Positions 57,800 through 64,000 of a stretch of 64,000 nucleotides of DNA are shown here, piece by piece. The position numbers were made by a program, and so were the translations under genes. How positions within the stretch are numbered: position 1 is the stretch's first letter; each line of letters starts with the position of its first letter. The notes below the pieces were generated by a model. It was not told the DNA's origin. It worked only from the letters and a program-made list of their open reading frames with translations, and searched no databases. The DNA lies in contig JAZQHA010000065.1 of assembly GCA_045540315.1 (NCBI GenBank), positions 47,215-111,214 of the forward strand. The letters are read 5' to 3'. The DNA comes from CAG-557 sp045540315 (GTDB lineage Bacteria; Bacillota; Clostridia; Oscillospirales; Acutalibacteraceae).

Positions 57800-60028
57800 A
57801 TGGCAAAAGGAACCACCATCAGAATGTGGCGTAGATCGATTTTTGTTTTGGTTGCGCTACTTGTTGTAGGTTTCGGTGTAATTGTTGTTCGGCTAGTACA
57901 ACTGCAGTTAGTTCAGGGTGCAGCCCTACAGCAGATGGCTACTGAACAGCAACTTAAAGATACAAAAATAAATGCGCAAAGAGGAACAATTTACGATTGC
58001 AACATGAAACCATTAGCGCAAAGTGCTACTGTATGGACGGTTGTTTTAGAGTCAGCTTATCTAAAGGATGACCAGGCTCGAGAAAAAGTCGCGGATGGAT
58101 TATCTAAGATACTCGAGATGGATAAAAATGAAATTTTGGAAAAAGCTAAGAAAAAATCTTATTATGTTGTAATCAAGAGAAAAGTTGAGGGTGATATAAA
58201 AGATAAAATTATTGCTTTTCAGAAGGAAAATAAGATAACTACAGGTATTCGCTTAGTTGAGGATTACAAAAGGTATTATCCGTATGGAGATTTTGCATCA
58301 TGTGTAATCGGATTTACTGGTACGGACAGCCAAGGCCTATCCGGCCTTGAGAGCTATTATAATGAGTATTTAACTGGTCAAGCGGGACGTTTGGTCACAG
58401 CGCGAAATGCTAAAGGGACAGACATGCCATTTGACTATGAAAAAATGATTCCGGCGAAAAACGGATATAGCTTAGTTTTAGGTATAGATGAGGTTATCCA
58501 ACACTTTCTCGAGAAGGGCCTCGAGGAGGGCATCGCTAACCATAAGGTTATGAATCGTGCCGGTGCGATTATGATGAACGTAAATACCGGTGAGATAATC
58601 GGGATGGCCGTTAAGGGCGGCTACGACTTGAATAAGCCGTTTGAGATTGCTGATGCAACGGTTAAAGCACAAGTTGAGGCCTTGCCAGAAGAAGAGCGTG
58701 CGAAGGCAAAGGCCGAGGCCCTCGAGGCGCAGTGGAGAAACAAGTTAGTCAGCGATACATACATGCCGGGTTCAGTCTATAAGCAAATTACAACGGCAAT
58801 GGCGTTTGAGGAAAATCTAATTGACGAGAGGACGAACTTTAATTGTACCGGAAGCTTTGTACCTTTCCAGGGAGCTAAGCCGATAAAATGTCATAAGCAC
58901 GGTGGCCACGGAAGTCAACTTTTTGAGCGTGCTTTTTGTAACTCGTGTAACCCGGCATTTATTCAGATTGGGCAAAAAATTGGTCCAGAGCTTTTCTACA
59001 AGTATTATCGGGCTTTTGGTTTGACGCAGAAAACAGGTATTGACCTGCCTGGTGAGGCAAATGGTATTTTCTTTAGTAAAGATGGTAGCATGGGACCTAT
59101 GGACTTGGCTGTTGCGTCTTTTGGCCAAAACTTTACCATAACGCCAGTTCAGATGGTAACAGCGGCAGCAGCCATTGTAAACGGTGGACATTTAGTTAAG
59201 CCTCACGTGGTTAAGCAGATTATCGATAGCGATGGTAACATTGTAAAAAGCTTTGAGCGAGAGGAAAAAAGACAGGTTATTTCGGAACAAACCTCCAAGC
59301 GCATATGTAAAATGCTGATGCAAAACGCCATCGATGGTGGTGCGAAGAACGGATATGTTGCGGGATATCGAGTTGGTGGCAAAACTGGAACAACTCAGAA
59401 AATAGGTGACAGCGGAGAAGGCGGAATGGATTATATTTCTTCGTTTTGTGGCTTTGCACCGGCAGATAATCCTCAGTATATTTTGCTCATTTATTACGAT
59501 ACGCCAAAGGGGCCGAGCTACTACGGTGCAGCGGTTGCGGCTCCGACCTTCCGACAAGTTATGGAAGACGCGTTACCGTACTTGGGAGTAGAGTGCAAAT
59601 ACACCGATGAAGAAATGGCAAAACTGGATATGCAAGTACCGTTTTTGGTGGGCTCTTCCGTGGAGCAAGCAAAAAATAAAGCCTTAAGTTTACAGCTAAA
59701 TCCTATTGTATATGGTTCGGGAGATACGGTTATTGCGCAGATTCCGGATGTCTCGACGAAAATGCCAAAGGGTGGCACGATAGTCTTATATACAGACAAG
59801 GAAAGTACGGTGAAGAAGGCTGTGGTACCGAGATTTGTAGGGCTTTCGTTGCCAGAGGCTAACAGAGCGGCTTCGGTTGCTAGAGTGAATATTAGCATTA
59901 AGGGCGTTTCTCTCTCAAGTGCTGCTTCGGTTTGTGTCAGTCAAAGTATTCCGGAAGGAAAAGAAGTTAGTCCTGGTACGGTTGTAACAATAGAGTTTTC
60001 GCAGAAAAAGTCAGAACAGAGTGAATAA
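57800..60028 (+). CDS. division/spore penicillin-binding protein, SpoVD/PBP2X type
   Basis: 742-residue class B transpeptidase. Short cytoplasmic start, transmembrane segment (about 12-32), dimerisation domain, then transpeptidase: SxxK in MPGSVYKQIT (about 323), SxN in FCNSCNPAFIQ (about 382), KTG in VGGKTGTTQKIG (about 527). Two PASTA domains at the C-terminus (about 615-675 and 680-740). PASTA plus location fit SpoVD or PBP2X; which cannot be decided here. Start ATG at 57800; the ribosome site GGAAG precedes it, earlier in-frame ATGs are less likely. Confidence 0.9.
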   Translation: MAKGTTIRMWRRSIFVLVALLVVGFGVIVVRLVQLQLVQGAALQQMATEQQLKDTKINAQRGTIYDCNMKPLAQSATVWTVVLESAYLKDDQAREKVADGLSKILEMDKNEILEKAKKKSYYVVIKRKVEGDIKDKIIAFQKENKITTGIRLVEDYKRYYPYGDFASCVIGFTGTDSQGLSGLESYYNEYLTGQAGRLVTARNAKGTDMPFDYEKMIPAKNGYSLVLGIDEVIQHFLEKGLEEGIANHKVMNRAGAIMMNVNTGEIIGMAVKGGYDLNKPFEIADATVKAQVEALPEEERAKAKAEALEAQWRNKLVSDTYMPGSVYKQITTAMAFEENLIDERTNFNCTGSFVPFQGAKPIKCHKHGGHGSQLFERAFCNSCNPAFIQIGQKIGPELFYKYYRAFGLTQKTGIDLPGEANGIFFSKDGSMGPMDLAVASFGQNFTITPVQMVTAAAAIVNGGHLVKPHVVKQIIDSDGNIVKSFEREEKRQVISEQTSKRICKMLMQNAIDGGAKNGYVAGYRVGGKTGTTQKIGDSGEGGMDYISSFCGFAPADNPQYILLIYYDTPKGPSYYGAAVAAPTFRQVMEDALPYLGVECKYTDEEMAKLDMQVPFLVGSSVEQAKNKALSLQLNPIVYGSGDTVIAQIPDVSTKMPKGGTIVLYTDKESTVKKAVVPRFVGLSLPEANRAASVARVNISIKGVSLSSAASVCVSQSIPEGKEVSPGTVVTIEFSQKKSEQSE

Positions 60029-60072
60029 ATTTTGGTAAGGAACGGTTGTATAAGGTCAGCTCAAATACCAAG

Positions 60073-60187
60073 GGCGCCGCGAGGCGCCGAAGGCCCCTTC
60101 GGGGCCTTCGGCCACACCCTAGCATTCAACGAAGTTGAATGCTAGGGTGCAAAGAAAATAAATATTTATTTTCTTTGGCCTCGCGGC
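60073..60187 (+). repeat. cloverleaf repeat copy 17
   Basis: Core: GGCGCCGCGAGGCGCC, arms GAAGGCCCC/GGGGCCTTC, CACCCTAGCATTCAAC/GTTGAATGCTAGGGTG, AAAGAAAATAAA/TTTATTTTCTTT, GGCCTCGCGGC. No GTGCCC ends were seen. It lies between the PBP gene and mraY. Confidence 0.9.
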
Positions 60188-60244
60188 TGGAGCGAAACCG
60201 CTAAAAAACAGCATTTTATCGTATGAAAAGCAGCAGTGGTGTGC

Positions 60245-60250
60245 TATAAT
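60245..60250 (+). promoter_or_regulatory. extended -10 promoter candidate before mraY
   Basis: TGCTATAAT, 40 bases before the mraY ATG, downstream of repeat copy 17. No good -35. It may restart transcription after the repeat. Confidence 0.5.
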
Positions 60251-60289
60251 AAACAAAGAGTAAAGCTATCAAAAGAGGTGGAAAGTACC

Positions 60290-61327
60290 ATGACAAACGC
60301 TTGGATTTTAGTATCGACTTTAATTGCATTTTTAGTCACGTATTTTACGGGTAAATTTTTCATTCCATATCTCCATAAGTTAAAATATGGCCAAACTATT
60401 CTCGAGATAGGTCCCTCGTGGCACAAAAATAAGCAAGGAACTCCGACTATGGGTGGATTGATTTTTATCGTTGGAATATGTACAGCACTCATTGTTGCCT
60501 TGCCGCTATACTACTTTTCGACGGCACGCAACAACATGAGACTACAGGAGCCGCCGCTCACGACGCTAAAAATAATTGCTGGAGTTTTGATGGCTTCTGC
60601 ATATGGTGCGGTGGGTTTTTTGGATGACTATATTAAAGTGGTAAAGAAACGCAATTTGGGATTAACGGCTATGCAAAAGCTAGTTATGCAGTTTGTCATA
60701 GTGGGTTCATATTTGGCCTCGATGTATTATGCGGAGACGATGCTTGGCGGAACTAACGCAACATCTACGCTCATACCGTTTTTTGGTCGAGTAGACTTAG
60801 GTATTTTTTATTGGCCCGTAGCTGCGGTTTTGATTGTTGGCATGGTTAATGCGGTGAACTTAACCGATGGTATTGATGGTTTGTGCACGTCGATTACTTT
60901 TTTCGTAACGATATTTTTCATGTTGCTAGCAGGCCTTTTTAGTATGATGAACTTGAGCATAGTAACGGGAGCGCTACTTGGTGGATGTTTTGGATTTTTA
61001 ATATTTAATATGCATCCGGCAAAGGTTTTTATGGGTGATACTGGTTCGTTGTTTTTAGGTGGCCTGATTTGTGCGATTGCCTTTACGATGGATTTACCAA
61101 TTTTGTTACCAATACTTGGCGCTATGTACGTAGTGGAGATGTTTTCGGTTATTCTGCAGGTGGCATACTTTAAGTTGACTGGCGGAAAGAGAATTTTCAA
61201 AATGAGTCCGTTACACCATCATTTTGAGATGTGTGGGTGGAGCGAGACAAAATTGTGTGTAGTGTTTAATGTTGTGACGATTTTGTTTGGCTTGTTAGCG
61301 ACTGTTTTGGTAGTTTTTGGGCTATAA
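60290..61327 (+). CDS. mraY: phospho-N-acetylmuramoyl-pentapeptide-transferase
   Basis: 345-residue, ten-pass enzyme that makes lipid I on undecaprenyl phosphate. Conserved loops: SWHKNKQGTPTMGGLIFI (about 40-57), GFLDDYIKVVKKRNLGLT (about 103-120), VNLTDGIDGL (about 191), FMGDTGSLFLGG (about 246) and the His motif SPLHHHFE (about 306). Start at the ATG at 60290, preceded by GAGGTGG; an open frame upstream is not used. murD, which usually follows, is missing. Confidence 0.96.
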   Translation: MTNAWILVSTLIAFLVTYFTGKFFIPYLHKLKYGQTILEIGPSWHKNKQGTPTMGGLIFIVGICTALIVALPLYYFSTARNNMRLQEPPLTTLKIIAGVLMASAYGAVGFLDDYIKVVKKRNLGLTAMQKLVMQFVIVGSYLASMYYAETMLGGTNATSTLIPFFGRVDLGIFYWPVAAVLIVGMVNAVNLTDGIDGLCTSITFFVTIFFMLLAGLFSMMNLSIVTGALLGGCFGFLIFNMHPAKVFMGDTGSLFLGGLICAIAFTMDLPILLPILGAMYVVEMFSVILQVAYFKLTGGKRIFKMSPLHHHFEMCGWSETKLCVVFNVVTILFGLLATVLVVFGL

Positions 61328-61336
61328 AGAATGGAG

Positions 61337-61522
61337 AAGAGTGCCTTGGCTGTGATGCTACACCGCGGCGCCGCGAGGCGCCGAAGGCCCCGTTCGGGGC
61401 CTTCGGCTAGTCCCAAACTCAACGTTGTTGAGCTTGGGACCACAAAGAAAATAAGTAATTATTTTCTTTGGCCTCGCGGCCGCCGCGGCTGGATTTGAAG
61501 AAAGATATCATGTTAAGAGTGC
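61337..61522 (+). repeat. cloverleaf repeat copy 18 with flanking direct repeat
   Basis: Core 61367-61481. Arms GAAGGCCCC/GGGGCCTTC, AGTCCCAAACTCAAC/GTTGAGCTTGGGAC, AAAGAAAATAA/TTATTTTCTTT. Direct repeat AAGAGTGC at 61337-61344 and 61515-61522. Right flank shared with copy 14. It lies between mraY and ftsW, where murD is usually found. Confidence 0.9.
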
Positions 61523-61543
61523 TTTTTTATAAGGAGGGGTAAG

Positions 61544-62776
61544 ATGAGTGTTAGTAGAAATGCTGTGGGCCGTGCAAGGGGTGCAACGCAGCGAAGGGTT
61601 CCGGCTACGAGAAAACGAGCAAGTATGAATGGGCTCAAACCTATAAGGAAAAAATTCAAAGTTTTTTCGATGCGTTCAGGACTTGACATGCCATTTTTAT
61701 TTATTAACCTTGCGATACTTGTAATTGGCCTAATTATGCTGTTTTCGGCGTCTTACCCGAATGCATATTACTACAAACATGGCGACAGTTACTATTTTAT
61801 CCGCAGCCAACTGATTTGGGCCATTGTCGGTGTAGTTGCGATGATTTCCATATCATATTTTGACTATCATCATTTGCATAAATTGGCCGTACCGGTGTTG
61901 GGACTGTCGTTTGTCTTACTCGTGGTGGTGCTATTTATGCCAGTTGTCAACGGTGTTCATCGCTGGATCCCTCTAGGTCCAATTGGCTTTCAGGCTTCCG
62001 AGATAACAAAATTTGCGATAGTTTTGTCGTTTGCGCACTTTATTTCGTTAAATCTCAAGCGTATGCATACTTTTAAGTATGGAGTGTTGCCATATGGAGT
62101 TATCCTTGGTGTGACGGCATTTTTGTTGTACCTTGAGCCGCATATTTCTTGCCTAATAATTGTAGTTTTGCTCGCCGGAGGAATGCTATATATCGGAGGA
62201 ATAAGGCTTCGTTGGTTTGGATTGGTGCTTGCGATTGCTTTACTTGCGGTGGGTTATGTTGTTTTATTTACGGACAAATTAAGTTACGCAAATGGCCGTG
62301 TTCTAGGTTGGTTAGACCCCTTTGCGAACAATCCAGATGTAGACACCTGGCAGACGAAGCAAGGGCTTTATGCGATAGGCTCTGGTGGGCTGATGGGGTT
62401 AGGGCTTGGGCAGTCGAGGCAAAAATATCTTTATGTGCCGGAGCCGCAAAATGACTTTATTTTTTCGATTGTTTGTGAAGAGTTAGGTTTTATCGGTGCG
62501 CTGGTGATTTTGCTTTTATTTGCGATGTTGATTTGGAGAGGTATTATTATCTCGATGCGAGCCAAGGATAAATTTGGTATGTTGTTGGGCATCGGTTTGA
62601 CAGCGCAAGTGGGTCTACAGGTAATTTTGAATATATTCGTAGTAACGAACACGATTCCCAATACGGGTATTAGCTTGCCATTTTTTAGCTATGGTGGGAC
62701 CTCGCTGGTTATGCTGCTTGCACAAATGGGCATAGTTTTGTCAATTTCAAGGACATCTCGGTTGGAAAAGAATTAA
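61544..62776 (+). CDS. ftsW: FtsW/SpoVE-type lipid II flippase/polymerase
   Basis: 410 residues of the SEDS family: a basic N-terminus of about 45 residues, then ten transmembrane segments from MPFLFINLAILVIGLIMLF. Conserved: NGVHRWIPLGPIGFQASEITK (about 141-161, with the catalytic-loop region near), GQSRQKYLYVPEPQNDFIFSIVCEELG (about 286-312) and GISLPFFSYGGTSLV (about 376-390). It polymerises glycan strands with its class B PBP partner, probably the one at 57.8 kb. Strong ribosome site AAGGAGGGG. Confidence 0.93.
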   Translation: MSVSRNAVGRARGATQRRVPATRKRASMNGLKPIRKKFKVFSMRSGLDMPFLFINLAILVIGLIMLFSASYPNAYYYKHGDSYYFIRSQLIWAIVGVVAMISISYFDYHHLHKLAVPVLGLSFVLLVVVLFMPVVNGVHRWIPLGPIGFQASEITKFAIVLSFAHFISLNLKRMHTFKYGVLPYGVILGVTAFLLYLEPHISCLIIVVLLAGGMLYIGGIRLRWFGLVLAIALLAVGYVVLFTDKLSYANGRVLGWLDPFANNPDVDTWQTKQGLYAIGSGGLMGLGLGQSRQKYLYVPEPQNDFIFSIVCEELGFIGALVILLLFAMLIWRGIIISMRAKDKFGMLLGIGLTAQVGLQVILNIFVVTNTIPNTGISLPFFSYGGTSLVMLLAQMGIVLSISRTSRLEKN

Positions 62777-62795
62777 TTAAGTAGGGTGGTGACTT

Positions 62796-63911
62796 ATGAG
62801 AATTATTTTTGCAGGTGGAGGCACGGCGGGGCACATAAATCCCGCATTGGCTGTGGCTGGCTATGTAAAAGAGCAGCAGCCTGATGCCGAAATCTTATAT
62901 GTAGGTGCGGTCGGCGGAATGGAGGAGCGTCTGGTTAAGCAGGCGGGGATAGAGTTTCGAGGTATAAAAATTTCAGGGTTTAGCCGAAAGTTGACTTTAT
63001 TGGGCCTTAAGAAAAACGTAACGACTTTAAAGCGCATTATAACTGCAAGTATAGAGTCAAGGAAGATTATCGAGGAGTTTAAGCCGGACATATGTGTCGG
63101 GACGGGCGGTTATGTGAGTGGCCCAATTTTGCGAAAGGCAGCTCAAATGGGAATTCCTATAATAATACATGAGCAGAATGCTTTCCCCGGAATTACTACA
63201 AAAATGCTTGCACCGAAGGCTGAGTATGTTATGCTGGCGGTGGAGCAGGCAAAAAAATTCTTTGATGAAAAATGTAATATAGTGGTTACCGGCAATCCTG
63301 TGCGTCAAGAGGTTATTACAGCTACGCAAGAAGAGGCAAGGACAAAGTTGAAGCTCGACAATCGGCCAGTGGTTTTATCTTTTGGAGGCAGCCTGGGTGC
63401 CCGAAAAATTAATGAAGCGGTAATTGACTTGATTACCAAAACGGCCAAGGATGATTCTGTCCAGCACATACACGCTTACGGCCAGTTTGGCCACTGGTTT
63501 TTGCCAACCTTGGAGGAGAAAGGCATACGTGTCTCGGAGCACCCAAACTTGGATATTCGCGAGTACATAAATGATATGCAGACTTGCTTGGCGGCCGCAG
63601 ATTTAGTGATTTGTCGGGCTGGCGCGATAACTTTGAGTGAGTTGCAAGTGCAAGGCAAGGCCTCGGTTTTAATTCCTTCGCCAAATGTAGCAGAAAATCA
63701 CCAGTATCACAACGCAATGGCTCTTGTAAATAATCGAGCAGCGAGCATCATTGAGGAAAAAGATTTATCCGGTGAGGTGCTGATTGGTAAGGTCAAAGAG
63801 CTATTGTCTCAGCCAAGTTTATTGAAAGAGTATCAGCAAAATGCGCGAAAAATGGCTATCTGCGACGCTAACAAAAGAATTTATGATATAATAAAAAAGG
63901 TCGTAAGTTAG
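62796..63911 (+). CDS. murG: UDP-GlcNAc:lipid I N-acetylglucosaminyltransferase
   Basis: 371 residues, makes lipid II from lipid I on the inner membrane face. Glycine motifs GGGTAGHINPALAVAGYV (residues 6-23), VGTGGYVSGPILRKA (about 100), HEQNAFPG (about 122), FGGSLGARKINEA (about 192) and the UDP-GlcNAc site ICRAGAITLSELQ (about 267). About 20 bases after ftsW. Last gene before the truncated repeat copy 19. Confidence 0.96.
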   Translation: MRIIFAGGGTAGHINPALAVAGYVKEQQPDAEILYVGAVGGMEERLVKQAGIEFRGIKISGFSRKLTLLGLKKNVTTLKRIITASIESRKIIEEFKPDICVGTGGYVSGPILRKAAQMGIPIIIHEQNAFPGITTKMLAPKAEYVMLAVEQAKKFFDEKCNIVVTGNPVRQEVITATQEEARTKLKLDNRPVVLSFGGSLGARKINEAVIDLITKTAKDDSVQHIHAYGQFGHWFLPTLEEKGIRVSEHPNLDIREYINDMQTCLAAADLVICRAGAITLSELQVQGKASVLIPSPNVAENHQYHNAMALVNNRAASIIEEKDLSGEVLIGKVKELLSQPSLLKEYQQNARKMAICDANKRIYDIIKKVVS

Positions 63912-63978
63912 CTTAAATTCGGTAGAATGTACCTTTGGTAACGCTTGTTTTATTTGTTGCTTAGCGGTCCACCTGGCC

Positions 63979-64000
63979 GCGCCGCGAGGCGCCGAAGGCC
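63979..64000 (+). repeat. cloverleaf repeat copy 19, cut by window end
   Basis: GCGCCGCGAGGCGCCGAAGG is visible at the end of the window, matching the left box and the start of the first arm of the family. The rest lies outside. Confidence 0.85.

Noticed and set aside
2774..61481. The cloverleaf as a tRNA gene or tRNA relic
   Set aside because: There are no D- or T-loop consensus bases, no CCA end, and arm lengths of 10-16 bp do not fit a tRNA.
2742..64000. The repeats as a CRISPR array or ordinary Rho-independent terminators
   Set aside because: They are dispersed kilobases apart in both orientations with no spacers, and the hairpins are not followed by T-runs; true terminators are found beside several copies.

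Overview
The window is a 64 kb piece of a low-to-moderate G+C, spore-forming Firmicute, most likely a clostridium of the Oscillospirales/Ruminococcaceae type. The evidence is a complete spoIIIA sporulation operon (spoIIIAA to AH), a SpoVD-like PBP, a V/A-type ATPase, diaminopimelate synthesis through DapL/DapF, strong AGGAGG ribosome sites and frequent TTG starts. Both ends are cut: the first gene lacks its 5' end and the last repeat lacks its 3' end.

Layout. 1-1.8 kb: end of a V-ATPase operon (ntpB, ntpD) and tRNA-Trp. 2-8 kb: mtnN, asnS, a pair of half-size TauE-like permeases, a helical-bundle protein, and a NifS/NifU iron-sulfur pair, followed by about 0.5 kb of apparently decayed DNA. 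8.4-13.5 kb: shikimate operon aroB-aroA-aroC-aroQ plus a type Ic aspartate aminotransferase. 13.7-17.1 kb: lipoprotein, acpS, XRE regulator, histidine phosphatase, orphan secreted protein. 17.3-22.3 kb: DUF951-prfA-tsaC-coaE-slt-apeB operon. 22.5-31.8 kb: a small secreted protein, pduL, family-4 UDG, S1-domain protein, cyclophilin lipoprotein, corA with a newly noticed short leader peptide, dapL, pyrG-dapF. 32.1-39.4 kb: an eight-gene operon nusB-(Kae1-like)-xseA-xseB-ispA-dxs-tlyA-nadK. 39.7-44.9 kb: spoIIIA. 45-49 kb: acpP, aroE-aroK, GNAT, a 2,4-diaminopentanoate dehydrogenase-like enzyme. 49.5-54.4 kb: arginine deiminase pathway arcA-arcB-arcC-arcD. 54.7-64 kb: ttcA and a dcw cluster mraZ-rsmH-ftsL-PBP-mraY-ftsW-murG.

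The outstanding feature is a family of 19 interspersed, non-coding repeats of about 110-200 bp, all lying between genes, in both orientations (11 plus, 8 minus). Each can fold as a four-way junction (cloverleaf). A near-invariant closing stem GCCGCGAGGC/GCCTCGCGGC encloses three consecutive hairpins: a GC-rich arm, a 10-16 bp mixed arm and an A/T arm of GAAAATAAA type. The arms differ between copies by paired, compensatory changes, and one copy (49.1 kb) has all three arms replaced while keeping the fold. Several copies have terminal inverted repeats (GGAGTGCCC/GGGCACTCC) and flanking 8-12 bp direct repeats, so they look like small non-autonomous mobile elements that carry a conserved structure. 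Some copies interrupt operons (spoIIIAB/AC, arcA/arcB, mraY/ftsW, aroQ/aspartate aminotransferase), so the structure should appear in the mRNAs. A second notable item is the corA leader: a 27-codon Pro/Glu-containing reading frame overlapping alternative hairpins that could hide the corA ribosome site.

All calls rest on reading the sequence and on general knowledge of the families; no database or folding program was run.
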